Under the pieces are notes generated by a model that had not been told where the DNA came from, searched no databases, and was given only the letters and a program-made list of their open reading frames with translations. From Eudromia elegans (lineage: Eukaryota; Chordata; Aves; Tinamiformes; Tinamidae): a DNA stretch of 64,000 nt. The translations under genes were made by a program, and so were the position numbers. Below are positions 1 through 12,900 of the stretch, piece by piece. Each line of letters opens with the position of its first letter. The first letter of the stretch is position 1. Location: the NCBI GenBank assembly GCA_003342815.1, contig PTEX01000409.1:138902-202901 (forward strand). The letters are read 5' to 3'.

Positions 1-98
1 GCGGTGCCCGGGGCTGGGGTCCCGGTGCCGGTCCCGGTCCGTGGCGCTGCCGGGGCGCGTGCGCGGGGGCGCGCGTTCCTCCCGCGGCCTCTCCCGGC
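1..98 (+). CDS. MAP7D2: possible 3' end of MAP7D2 exon 1
   Basis: This extremely GC-rich stretch ends at a strong donor (GGC|GTGAGT, GT at 99-100). Reading frame 2 is open from the window edge to the donor and leaves one base over, which is the phase exon 2 needs; the joined codon would be CCC (Pro) before IDGFLK. The encoded peptide is Arg/Gly/Ser-rich, and the N-termini of this family are low-complexity, so homology neither supports nor refutes it. It could equally be untranslated, or belong to intron 1 or to a different transcript. Confidence 0.35.
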
Positions 99-110
99 GT
101 GAGTGGTGAT
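1..110. promoter_or_regulatory. CpG island, edge of a probable promoter region
   Basis: About 19 CpG dinucleotides occur in the first 100 bases, after which the sequence falls abruptly to AT-rich intron-like DNA. Such a sharp island at the upstream side of a gene with a giant first intron fits the 5' end of MAP7D2, with the promoter itself left of the window. No TATA box or start site can be placed. Confidence 0.5.
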
Positions 111-233
111 TAAGGAATTAGGCAGCCGTTCATTATAACGCTGCCCTCATCACCTGATACGGGGCGCTGGCTTTGTGCAGGGCAAGCCGCACGCGTCCTT
201 GGGCGGAAGAAAGAATCAGCTTCTTTCTTTCCC

Positions 234-256
234 TTTTTTTTTTTTTTTCTTTTTTT
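234..256 (+). repeat. poly-T tract
   Basis: Fifteen T residues, one C and seven more T residues lie within a pyrimidine-rich run that starts near 219. It is simple sequence with no sign of an attached retroposon body. Confidence 0.9.
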
Positions 257-3200
257 CCTGAGCTAGATTAGTTTCCAAAAGTAGCTTTACAAGTTGCTTT
301 GGGAGATTAGGAAGTGGTTCATCTTCCCATTCCATAAACTGAGGATAATAACAAGTCTTTAACTTCTCTGAGGTCAGGAGGCGAGGAGAGGGCCGGGAGC
401 GTTTCCCGGTCCCTCGCGCTCCTCCTGTGCTCAGCAACCGCAGCTCCTGCTGCAATTGGCTGCAGCGGAGTAGTCAACGTTGCTGGGTCTTGCTAGGTCC
501 AGTTTTCTGTGTCCCATTACGGAAGCGAGTGAGGAAAACAGTTATTGCACAGATTTTTTTATTATTTCTTCCTTTCTCTAAAGCCTGAAAGATCTGCACA
601 GTATTTGTTTGCCATATGTATGGACTCTTTATTTTCTTGTGTTCTCCTACTCTTTCCTTCTAACTGCTGGTACAAACATTCCCTGTGTAGACCAGGGCAT
701 CGTCTATTTTCTTGCCGTATGTGAGTTTGGGAATCCATGGGGAAGGCAGTATGTGGAGTTGCAGTTAAAGGTGGCTTCAAGTTGCACGTGTGTTGCAGAG
801 TATGGACAGATCTTACCACTTCTGGTCAAGCCTCAGCGTTTGAGCACTAATACCTGAGCACTGCCGTGTAGAGTCCTCCTAGCCCAACCTGTTGTTTGCA
901 TCAACTACGAGAGGATAACACGTGACAGACCGGGAAAAGACTGTGTGTCCTGGTACATCTTGAGATAGCGATGTGGATGAGGTTTCAATCTGTTGTAGCA
1001 AAGCATGAGACTTTACTCTGGGCTCCAATTCAGCATTTTTGTAGCCATCACAACAGTTGCTAATGCCATTTGTTAGGAGGGAGTGTGGAACTTGTGCTAT
1101 CCCAATTCGCACGTTTGTGTTTGTTTCTGGGGACCGTGTCTTGTTCACGGAGACAGAAGGAATCGTTCCTCCGTATCCCCAGAGAAAAAAGCTTTTCCCC
1201 AAAAGGACGTTGCCCAAGTGTCAAACTAAATACCTGCAGCCTGCCTTGCCTTTCGCAAGCTTTCTGTTTCTCTGGCAGCACCTTTGCTTTGTAGGGATCT
1301 CCAGCGCTGAGCGTGCTGCTAGGACGTCAGTCAGCGTGAGGCATCAGATTTAGGACATGCCTTGCTCTAGATGTGCTGTCAAGATCAAGTTGAAACAAGC
1401 GAGCCCATGGTAAGGGAAGGTGTTTACACCTCTGGACTACTAGGGAAAAGACTGTTGTGCAGTTGTTTATTATCCCGCGGGAAGGAGTTCTGTGGCACAA
1501 GCAAATAACCTGGAGTATTTTTTATTTACCAAAAATCAAAGTCATGCAGCAAGCAATAGAGATGCTACAGCCTGAGAAAATACTGTGTGTGTCTTTTGTA
1601 AGGGGGAGTGTCAGGTGACTGAAATGTAGGCATTATTGCTGCCACCATCTGTAGTAATAGTAATGACTAAAGAGCATTTGAAGGACAGGCTCCTTGGTAC
1701 TGAATGTCTCATCTTCCCTGTTGTTGCCCAGTGAGGTTTGAAGATCTCGCTGAATTGAGAGATTGAAGGACTGAATACTTGGATTTTCAGGGCAAAATAC
1801 AGGTCTTTTGTTTTTACAGAAAACTTTGATCTAAGCAGTTTTAAAAAACAGTTGTTTGTCATGCTATCTTAGTGTATGTATCACAAAAAGAGTGTAAAAG
1901 GAATTCATGTATGTGTTTTTAGCAATTCAGTGTTCTTTATTTCCATTTGCAAAGCAGTGCTTTTGCAGCCGATTTCTCTAAATTAGCTATAAAGAAGTAT
2001 ATTCAATACTCTAGTTTTATATTATTCTCTCACATGTGTGGACGGTTAAGGTTGTTTACTCAACGTGTTAATTTATGCGTTGCTTTCCACATGATGTTAT
2101 CATTTTGTAAGTATTGCTTTTAGTTCAGAGTAGTTTATTACATTGTGTAATGTTTAAAAAAAAAAGAAATCCAGCTAAGCTTCATTTAAATGCAGTACAG
2201 AAAAATATCTTGCCTTTAAATTATAGAATTGGGGGAATAAAAAAAGACACATCAACTTTAAATGCACATGTTGTGAAGGCACCTGAGCGCTCCACCGTGT
2301 TTATGAGGCTGTTCTGCACAGTGTCTGCCTTTCCTCTGGTGCCTGGCATGTACAGATACAGCAGGGATGCATTTTATATTGGGTGGTTATTTCTTGCTAT
2401 GCTAATTGAAGGAGTGTATACATATTTCATGAAACTGTATATCCTGCATGGCAATGTCATGTGCTGATTTATGTAGTAAAGCTTTTTCTTTCTCTCAAAT
2501 AAAATACTTAATAATGAAACAATTAAAGCTTGCTTAGCTATCAGGATGTATGGGGAGTAAAACCATCATGGGAAATCCTTTTAATATGCTGTTCATATCA
2601 GTCAGGCACAGTAATGCATTTCAGGGGCACAGAAAAGGAAGAACAAATGTTTTAGTTACGGATTGCTTTTGCTGTGTTCAAGTAGTAACATGTGGAGTTT
2701 TGGAGGTTTTTGTTTTTATTTCCTTCATGTGTGCTTCTTCTTTGCCAGAATAGCTCATCATCGCTATTGCTTAGTAGTTTTTTTGGCTTTCTCTGTTCCA
2801 ATTATTTTGACACTCCTCACAAAATCCAGTTTTTGCAGCAGCTCTGACAGGCAACGCTGGTTTCTGCGCTTCATCTACGTCTGCCTCAGACTGTCAAATA
2901 GATCCTAGAAGCAGCTATTTTCAGTTGAAGTTCTACATCCAGTTATATGGTGAAATAAAGAAGCTTATGTAGAATTTCTACAAATAAGCGTGTTTTGTAA
3001 ATCACAGGCCAAGGGAAATACATACAATTGATCAGGAAACTCATGCAAAGCATGGAAATGTTACCTGCACTGAGTTTTCTCCTCCATGTTTCCAGCTTCC
3101 TTTTAAGTGACTGTCACAATCTTTCTCAGCCTGAGCATTTCAGGTTTCATGAGGTTTGTGCATCTCCCAGGTCCCATTTGACATCATTCCCTAACACGTG

Positions 3201-4580
3201 ATACGTGTGGCAGATTATACCTGCTTCGGGCTGCCTGCTGCCCAGAGCTACCATACAGAGGCTTTCTACTTTGTGCTCCGCACCCAAACTTAACCTTCCT
3301 GTGAAGGAAAAGTTACTTGTCTGGGAGAAAAACCTTAGTGGAATTAAAAATACTGCTGTACCTCAGTAAAAGTTATTGCAGCAATCAAAAGACTGAATTC
3401 CTTCAGTATTGAATTGATATATATGTGTATATTTTAAACAACATTAGCCTAAACTGAGGCATTGGTTTCATTTACATGCATGTTTTATTTGGTCAATAGG
3501 AAGCTGACCATTGACAAGGTATTAAGGTGCCACTTTAAAATGCCTGTTCTGTTGAGATTGATAAAGTTCTTCTGTGATCTTTAGATTAACTTTAGTTACA
3601 CAGTGTCTTGACTCTTTGTCTTTTCAGTGGGAAAGCCCAAGGCAGGAGTGACTGGAAGAAGTATTTTCTCGTGTTGTCTTAGCTTCTGGTGCCACTGTTT
3701 GCTTAGACATTGTTTCCCTTTCGGCTTGTTTGCTTCTAAATATGCCAAAATAGGCAACCAAAGTGAAAGATCCTGTTATTTTCTTTGTATAAATAAAGAT
3801 GCCAGTAGCTAACTTCCCTTTTTGAGGCTTCACTGTTGTTAAATCAATTCCTTCACTGTATGGAAAGAGCAGCTTATTATGTTCTGGTATGGCATATAGG
3901 CCTTGGTAGGTTGGGACAATTTGAAAAACATAATATGGAGGTGAATTTTTCCTCTACATCATATATTATTTTACTCTTCTGATTTTTCTCCCTCCTTTAT
4001 GAGAGTAAATGGATCTATGGAGCAGTCCTAGGTATTCAGATTCTATATTTTCTGGTATGCTGAAAATCTGGAATCTCTCCTTTCTCTGTGTTTTTAAGTA
4101 ATTTTTTCTTGAATGGTCTTCCCTTCTCTTCCTCCAGCATTGATACTAATGCATAGAAGGAGATGTTAAAATCTTATCACTTCTGCCTGAGATTTTGATA
4201 AGATGGAAAAATGTGTGTTGAATAAAAGTCTGTGATACCATATATGAGTTTGTGGATGTCACTATAAAAATATCCTTAGAAATCTTCAAGAAAATAGCAG
4301 TAACATTAGCATAGATGATTGTTTTGCCTGTTTAAATGCCACTTGCTAGAGGCCATACTGTGGTTTTGTTTCAATTAGCTAAGATCTGGAAGTGTCTTCC
4401 TTGGTTCAACCCCTATGAATTTTCAAATTACTTGTGTTAGGCCAGGCAGAAGTTAGCAGAGCTCTCCTTTGCTGCAGGAAAAAAACACATTGATTCCAAT
4501 ATTCCTAGTTTGCGATTGATTTTGGTTGTAGGGCTAGTGGAAAAATGAAGTTCTTGGTGCGGCTTTGATCAAAAAAGAAA

Positions 4581-4632
4581 GGTACAACCTTTTTCTTTTC
4601 AACCCTTACAACCTTTTCCTAAAGGTTGTACC
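4581..4632. repeat. perfect 12-bp inverted repeat with a competing inner arm
   Basis: GGTACAACCTTT (4581-4592) is exactly complementary to AAAGGTTGTACC (4621-4632). A second copy of the left arm, TACAACCTTT at 4607-4616, can pair with the same right arm to give a 10-bp stem with a 4-base loop. Two alternative hairpins therefore share one arm. No transposon family is recognised. Confidence 0.85.
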
Positions 4633-5999
4633 CCTGTGTGGCAGGCCAGGGGATGTTAAAGAAATAGAATGCTGAAATGATCTGCCTCCACCCTGCTCCT
4701 CTCATTTTGTTAAGCAGTAAATCAAGTGATAGTTTGAGGAGAACTCCAGTCCAAATAAACTATCCCCAATTATTTACTTAGCAAACAAACTTCTGTTTGT
4801 TAATTGCATGTGAAATAAAACTCAAATCATAGGAAAGAAAAATATCTTTTCATGTGGTTTGCAAAATAAGGGTCTTTTCTAAAGTTCCCAAAAGGGAAAA
4901 TAAGATGTTTTTACGGTGTTTATCCACGCATCATTATTGCAATTTTAAGTACTTTAAGTAAAGATTTTCAACTTCCCTCAGGTGGATGGTATCAACTAAT
5001 GGTTTGATTCAGTAGAAGAGACAGGAACTCCCCTTGCTAAGGTGAGGGGCAGAAGGTTTGGCCTGGGATAACCTTCATGGAGAGCAGAGTAGAGCAGAGT
5101 GGGAAGTGTTGCCATTGGATGAGCAGCTGCCTTTGGAAGCACTTTCCTCCCACCGTGCAGAGGTGCTCACCTTGCTTTGCCGGGAGCTTTCCCGGCGCTT
5201 TGTGCCGAACGTGGAAGGCGAGTGCACGTGTATGGGCACGTACAGAGTCAGGGAAGAAACCTCTGGCCGGAAACATGGCATTGGGCTTCTCAAAATGTTG
5301 ATGAAAGATGGATCAATTACTGTTTCTAAAAATAATGTCAGGCAGGCTGGTTTTGCTTTAACTGTCCTGAAAGGAATTGGGAGCAGGGCTTGAGCTTTAT
5401 TCTTAGTTTCTTGACTCTTAGTACCGTGCTTCAGCCGTAGTGCTTCTTTTCCCTTACCCTAATTGATGTATTAATAGCCATGAGCATTTCCGTCTTAGCT
5501 TTACTAAATCCAATTGCTGTGGTTTGGAGTAACTGTTGTAATTTTCAGGAGTCACAGGAAGTGGTTTAGTGGTGCAATGAAATAAATAGGCAACCTTCCT
5601 TTGGTTGAAATTGGTTGTTCACCAGGCTCCGAAAGGGGACACTTCATTATAGGCTGTGTTTCCTGGCTCTTCGAGGACAAGTATGGTCCTGAAAGGCCAT
5701 CTTTGGATGATACTTCAAAGGTTGATTGTTCAGAAAAAGTGCTCTACGAAAGGATGGATTTTTTTTTTTCTTTTTTAGCTTTCCCATTTATGAAATGGGA
5801 ATAACTCCACAGATTATCAAAGACATTTATAAATAGTGGAAGGAGGGTTTTTTTTTCATAATACCTTTCATAATCCAAGGACGATCCTGTATTTTTCCTC
5901 TTGCAGCATGTCTTCTCTGGTCCTTCTTTTGGTTTTTTAAGGTCCTTCTTTTCGGTTTTTCCCTGGGTGTTTTGTGCTCTGTGTTCTTATTGTGAACAT

Positions 6000-6597
6000 C
6001 CATGTGTGCGAGCCAGCAACGTGCCCTTGTGACAGGTAAGGGTGGCCGCGTGGGGCAGAGCGTTGCCTGCAGGTCGAGTGAGGGATCCTGCCCATCCGCA
6101 CTGGTGAGGCTGCGGTGAGGGCGGTGGGTCCCGGTGTGGGCTGCCCACTGCAAAGCGGATGTGAACATCCTGGCATGGTGAGCCAGGAGCCACAGAGATG
6201 ATAAAGGGGCTGGAGCTTCTCCCATGTAAGGACAAGCTGAGGACTGCTCACCCTGGAGAAGACTCAAGGAGATATCATCAGTTCGTTTAAATACCTGAGG
6301 GTAAGGTTTACAGAGGACCAGGCCGGACTCTTCTCAGCAGTACCCAAGAGGCAGTCAGAACAAGAGGCACAAATTCAAACATGAGAAGTTGTCTCTGAAC
6401 ATAAGAAAGAGCATCTTCACCCTGAGAGTGGCTGAACACTGGAACAGGTCTCCCAGAAGAGTTGTGGAGTCTCCTCCTTGGAGATACCCAAACCTTCAGA
6501 CATGATCCTGGGCAGCTTGCCCTAGGTGATGCGTCTTGACCAGAGCAGAGTTGGGCTAAATGATCTTCAAAGGTCCCAAATATTCTGTGATTCTTTC
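6000..6597 (+). mobile_element. CR1 LINE, truncated 3' fragment (diverged copy)
   Basis: The segment follows the remembered CR1 3' region in order. It has a 'gagccagcaacgtgccc' block, 'gcactggtgaggc', 'gccacagagatgataaagg', 'ctgaacactggaacaggtc' and 'gttgtggagtctcc', then the 3' terminal 'aaaggtccc...attctgtgattct'. Only the end of the reverse-transcriptase frame and the 3' UTR remain, as usual for 5'-truncated CR1. It is the most diverged of the three copies here, so probably the oldest. It lies in the sense orientation of MAP7D2. The left boundary is approximate. Confidence 0.85.
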
Positions 6598-8182
6598 ATT
6601 TAAGTGCCCTATTGCTAAAGGGTGTATGAAAAAGAATAAAAAGCCCGTCTTTGAATTCTAATATATTTAATCTGCAGTGAAGATGCCTGAATGGTGTGTG
6701 AATGAAATTGAAAGTCGTGTTGTACAGTACAAGCATATCCACTTTCAAGTACAATTTTTGTCATGACTGAGATGTTTGTAATACCAGAGACCAATTGGAG
6801 ACTGTAAGGAAAAAGACTTATGTAAAGAAAGTCTTCAGCACAATGATTGCTCCCTGAAGTGTGGTTATAGGCCTACAGGCCATGTAGCAGCTCAAAGATA
6901 TTCAGAATATCACAGGTAATGTTTTGGGAGGCTACCAAATTCTCTGTTTATGTAAAACTCTTGCAACATATGAATCTATTGCAAAAGTAATTGCTGAAAA
7001 TGATGCAACTGTGATATTGATAGGCTGATACCATATTACATTAGCTCTCAGACTTTTTAAATGATGATGACTTTGTTTGTTCCCCTCCCTTAATGGTATT
7101 TTCTTCCTTTCTCATTTCCACGCAGTCAGCCCTACCTACAGGATGGCTATGCAGTGATGGAGCAGGGATGCATCTTCCCCTCTGACCTTCCTCCCTGGGA
7201 GGCTAGCTAGAAAACCTCTGGGGCAGAGTATAAAGCCACAGCGGGCACCCCATATCCTCCCTTGCCTCCTGCACGTTGCTGTTTGAGAAGGGACTGAGCT
7301 AGAGGTGTTGCAGAGAGCTTGGGTACCTCGCCACGCTCTGGCCTACCCCACTCCCCAGCTCCATAACAGGTTCCAGTGCAGTCACTCATTCCCGTGCTCC
7401 AGCAGAGATGCTTCCATCCGGCCTCGGGAGCAGAGGGAGAGCAAAACATGGGGCTGGGAAGAGGCTGGGCCTGTCAGGTGGGCTCCAGCAAGCACCGGTG
7501 GCCTCGCTCCAGCCCACCTGCCTTTTAGAAATAGGAGGCCGGAGGGCTAAAGCAGCTGTTACATTTTTCTTCAGGCACCTGTGAAGGGAGGCAAGGAGGC
7601 TGGGAAAAGGCAGAAGGAACAGAAAATGCGTTCTGTGCTATTTAACCCCTGCTTCAGGCGTTGGAGTTCAAAAATGGAGAATCACCATATCAAAGAGCTC
7701 TTTGAAAATCAAAGGTAACAAAAAAACAAGTAGGCCAAGGAGTGTTTTCCTCATCGTCAGAGCAGTTACCAGTTAACTGATGCTGTGCGATGATATATCT
7801 TACTAAGCCAAAGGCTGAGAGAAGTAGGGGGGATGAGTCCTCAAGATCCTTTCCTGATGGCCGGTTTGTGCTGAAAGGAGTCCAGGTACCGTGTTGTAAC
7901 GCACGTACCTTGAGAAGCTGTACTCGGAATGGCTGTGTTATAAGCTGTGCTTGGCAAACACGTATTCTGCATGTGCCTGGCCTTCAGTCCGAACGGCTGA
8001 GAACTGCTGGAGTCGGTTCTGAGAAGGAGCATTTTGGGCTAATTATAATCATCCCTCATAAACACTGACAACTGAAAGGAGGCCTAAGGAAGGTAATTGT
8101 TAGAGGGATAAGGAAGAACTGTTCAGCAACCAAAAGTTAGCTTTAATTTTGACTAGATTTGTGCATTTTGTTCCCCCATGGC

Positions 8183-8220
8183 TTTTTTTTCCCCCTTTTT
8201 TTTTTTTTTTTTTTTTCTTT
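8183..8220 (+). repeat. T8-C5-T21 homopolymer tract
   Basis: A run of eight T, five C and twenty-one T (8196-8216) followed by CTTT. It is low-complexity pyrimidine sequence in intron 1; length differences between individuals or assemblies are likely. Confidence 0.9.
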
Positions 8221-9906
8221 AAGCATCATCAAGCAAAAAGGTGGTTTTGAGGTTGCCTGGCAGAAGGTAGGTGTTCTGTTCTTCAGGTAACAGTGCATGT
8301 ATTTATAGTTACTTGTAGGTAGGGTTTGAGAGACTCCCGCTTAATGCATAGTTTGGGATCTCAAGGCGTAGGGAATGTGTTTTTCACCGACTTGTGAGAG
8401 CTGTTGGTGTCAGGTTTGTAGATAGAAAACCTCACCTGGCATGTGCCGGCTCGCACTCTTTGGCAGGGGTGCTGGGGAAGTTGGCCTCTGGTTCTGGGAT
8501 ACCCAAAACATTACACTAAAGTGATCTGCCCTTGTGCCTTCAAATCAGGTATGAGTATTTTTGCTTTCTGGGGATAGCTGACTCTCTCGTTTGGGTTCAG
8601 AAATGTAGAATACAGCAATGGAAAGGTATTAAAATCAAATAAATATTTCCGTCTCACAGGTAGATAGTCCCTTTGTCTGTGGTTTGAAATAATTCCAGAG
8701 TTGTCACGTATTTCCATGTTTTTTGGGAGAACTTAAATTTCATATACCTGTCTGGATACTGAATTTTCCATTGGTAATTTTTATAAGTAGCATTAGTCCT
8801 CCTTGCCCAGGTAGGGAAGGTGTGTGTGTAGTCAGATGTTTGGGGTAAAATCAGGTTCTTTGTCTGCTCGCCTGCCACCCTGAGCAAGTCATGCTCTCTC
8901 TTCAGGTATACAGGAAGGCCACCCTTCTCATGTGCACACGGACTGCTCATCCTCCTTCCAACCCTTGTCTTATAGGAGGGCAGGGCATTTTGGCTGCCAC
9001 CTCCTCGCTTTGGAAATATTTATTGGCTTCTGATGCCTAAGCCAACTCAGGCTGCTCGTCTCCAACCCTTATTCATGTGCTCTGGGCTGGCAGGTTTCCA
9101 AGTCCTGACTCTGTCTTTTGATTTGTAACTAATGTGAAATAAAATCCTGGATTTTGCCTTCAGCAGAAGCTCTTTCTGCTGCCGTTACCAGCCAGAAATC
9201 TCCTCTGTGCAGGTGTGCCCTGAACTTTGGTCTGAGCACAGTTAGTTTAATTGATCCTGGCAAGGATCTGTTGTCAGCTGCCCTCAGCTGGGCGCACTCT
9301 TTCCTCCACATCCAATGAACGTGTCTTTGCAGAGGGGCAGGGTTTGTGGACAGTAATCTCTCCTTTTTTCTTTTTTTTGTTAGACCAACTGCTTATAGCC
9401 TAAACAAACGAACTTCCTCACATACAGGTCCGAAAAAGGAACAACTGCAAAAATAAATAGCCAAGCTTCTTGTTTCATCCTGCTGTTGACTTTTTACCTC
9501 GGTTTTCACCTGTTCGCACTGCCCCGTGACTAAAGAAATAAATGACACCGCCAGATAACTTCTGTGGAGAGCGCGATACAGTCTGCCTTTGTAGGGCTCT
9601 GGGAGCTTCCTTGGGAAAGGGAAAAGCGCCAGGTGCGAGCTCCATGCTTCTGTGGAAGAATTAAAACTCCCTCCCAGGGACTTCTGAGGTTGCTGTAGGG
9701 ACCGCTCTGCTGTGCAGTGTTTTGCCGCCTACTTAGCTGAAGGGAAGTTAACAGTGGGAAGAGGGTTGTATTAGAGCAGCAACAGTATCTTTGCTGGTGT
9801 TTTCCCTAAGATTTTTAAGGGCAGCTAAAGAGATCCTGCTGTCACCAGTGTCGTCATCAAATATAGTTCTGGTGTATATGTATTGAGCTTTGGAGATCTG
9901 GGCTTT

Positions 9907-9931
9907 ATATCCCTAAGGTATTTAGGGATAT
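9907..9931. repeat. perfect hairpin, 10-bp stem
   Basis: ATATCCCTAA (9907-9916) and TTAGGGATAT (9922-9931) are exact complements separated by GGTAT. The stem contains one telomere-like TTAGGG unit per arm, but there is no tandem array. Function is unknown and it may be chance. Confidence 0.8.
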
Positions 9932-12900
9932 GCAATATCTCTAATCCCTAATCTGAAGAAGCAACTTTTTATCTTATCTGTCTTATGCTTCAGATGAGGA
10001 GTCGTAGCGGGAACCCTCCGTCAAAGCCTCACCCGAGGACAATTTTTTTCATTATATTTTGAAAGGAAGTGAGTATATGAGGACGTGTATAAGAGCTCAG
10101 CTTCAGCTTAAAGCACTTTCAAAAATCACTGTAAAAGCTATTATTGATTTCAGCCTTGTTTTGTTTCTGCGGGCTGGAAGTGCAGGGGATTATAAATAAT
10201 GAGAAAAGAAAAACAAGGTGCTTTCTCTGTGCTGGGCAAAATATCATTAAAGTTTTTACCTTTGTAAATAACATGTATTTTCATCTCCCACACAGATTGC
10301 TTGCTAAATACGGAGAAATAGCTCCTTTAATGCTTTGTTTGTAATGTGAGAGCGTGTGCCTTTACAGTGCTTGGCAGAACAGCAAATTGCAGCTGGGAGT
10401 GAGAGTCTGTGAGCTGCACAGACACCTGTAGGAGGTGGAAGGCTTGTCCAAGTGAGTGGTTATTCACTGAAGGTTGCGACATTGCTTGGGTGAACTTACT
10501 GAGGAAGCTGGACGCTTCCCTTGTTACATCCACCTACAGCAAAATCTCATCATGTAAGTACAGATAACTTACTAGTGTTTTGCTAGTCTTGCTCAGCTGA
10601 CAGGGTGATGGACAAATGTGTGTGAGTAAGGAGTGTCTGCAAAAATATTTTAAATGGTGGCCATATCCATATGTGGAAGCAAGGGGATAGACTGCAAGGA
10701 AATAGATTTCTCATTCTGCCAAGGCATGACTGAAGTTACCTATACATTGTTATCAGTAATGAGATATTGGTATTGTTTTCTTAGATTTTTTTTTTTTTCA
10801 TAACACATTGATTTTTTTTTTCCTTAGCTTGAGTATTTATAATGTAGTAAACATTGTTAGTTGAAGTCTTTAACTCATGACATGTGCTGTCATGTTCCTG
10901 TTTGTACCTAGATTGCTTTGTTAGCGTTGTGAGGAAGGTAGATTTGCTGATCAATGCCATGACTTGACCTTCCCAGGAGAATATATAGCTCTTCAAATAA
11001 CTTAATTTAAAAAAAAGAAAAACAGGACATTGGGTAGTAGGGTGATTTTGTTCACTTATTTTATTTCTGCAGACCTATTGCAGTTGTCTGCATAAATAAA
11101 TGATGGAAAATGGAATATCAGCAGCTCAAGTGTTCCCCACACATATATACTTCTAAGCAGATAGATTTTATCAAATCAGGTCAACTTTTATTCCCAAAGC
11201 CCTAAATATGTATTTAAAGAGTGAATCTGAGATAAAAAAACAAACAAACAAACCCTCATTTTTTATTGTCAAAACTATGAAAAATTCTGGAGAAATGAAC
11301 AAACAGTGTATTTGTTAATGTTTTGTAGCATTTATGTAGCATGCTTGTGGTAAGGGTGGGTGTGTGTATATACGTATTTGTGTACTCGTGTGCATGTTTT
11401 TTTAAGATAATGTGATATCCTGGATGTAGCATGAAAGTGTAACCCTGAATCTCCCTAATTTTAATCTCATCTCTGCATTGTTTCTGTTCTCTCTCCTCTG
11501 CCATAGAAGAACACCTGCTGCTGTTGAAATAAACATTTCTATAACGCTGTCAAGTGCTAAATATTGACTAAGGCAGATGTAGGTTGTTCATTTGGAGAGA
11601 TTAATGCATATTCTTTTCCTGCCTCACAAGTTTGCCTCCTCTGTGGTCAGGAGGATCGTGTTTCTTCTAAAAATAGTTGTAGTTTGCATGGGAAAAATCT
11701 TGAAGATAATTTTGGCCAATATATCTTATTCCATTTATGTCAGGTGTGAAATGGAGGTCAAAGAGAAGACTGGAGAAAAGAGGATGTTCATGTTTGCTCT
11801 GCTTTTATCATCTTCAAGTGACAAGGGACTGTGGAGTAAAATCCTCACCTGGCTATATTTTTTTAATATTTTTTTTTCTTTTTTATAAATTCTTTTGGTT
11901 TAATAAAACCTCCTACTACTATGTTCACTGTCAAGACAGTGTGTGGGTGTCATGCATATAGCAGAAGCACCCAGGCACAAGCGTTCCTACCTCTGCAGCC
12001 TGGGTCAGAATGGGAAAATGCTCCTCATCTGATTAAATCACTCTTTTCCCCCAGCCTCCACCCGCTGCTTCTACCATTCCTAGTAAAAGCTTCTCATCAG
12101 AACATATCAGTGATATCATTGCTCACTAATCTTCCCCAGAATGGATTTTTGCACTCTAGGCGAGCGGGTAAGACTGAGCAAAACCAGGCTTAATAAAGTC
12201 TTAATGGCCTACATTAGTTAACCTGTAACCTGAGACCGTGTATATTCTTAATCTATGAAGAAAAATTATTACATGAGAGAGAAACTGATAGAATTTATCA
12301 TGGTCCTATTAAATATTTATAGTAAATGTAGAAACAGGTGAGTTTTGTATGTTGTTTTTTTATCTTAAGTTGGTCTTTTATTTTTGCAGAAGTATTTTTT
12401 TTTTTTTAAAAAAGAGCTTTTTACTTTCTTAGCTTTGGTGGTCATGGAACAAACTAAGGTATGTGGTTGCATACCATAACAAGGGCTTTGTGTGTTGATG
12501 AAAAATATTTCGTCTTACATTTAGAGCTAAATGTAACTCGATAACCTTTATTTTTGTAGTTTCTACTTTTTCATTTCTTGCTGATGGATTCCATTTTTGC
12601 CAGCTTGGTGCATCACATATTTTCAAGTGTTCTTGAGAGGTGTCATGTACTTTACTCTCCTTAAAATCATTCTTCACCGATCACCAGAAAATGTACCTAA
12701 AGAAAAAAGCATGCGTGCTTGCCTTTCATAGGATGGGATTTGTTGTTGTGATTGGGAAGGCGGGAGCAGGAAGAGGGAAAATAGGATTAAGATTATATAA
12801 AAATCAAGTGTTTTGTTAGCATTTTTGCTGTTGTCTGCCAGTGACCTTTTCCAGGAGTCCTTCTGGCTCTGCTTTCATTAGACCCTGAAAACGCTGAGCT

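Noticed and set aside
5058-5393. Plus-strand 111-codon frame
   Set aside because: No domain, and two other overlapping frames are also open here. Not protein-like enough to support.
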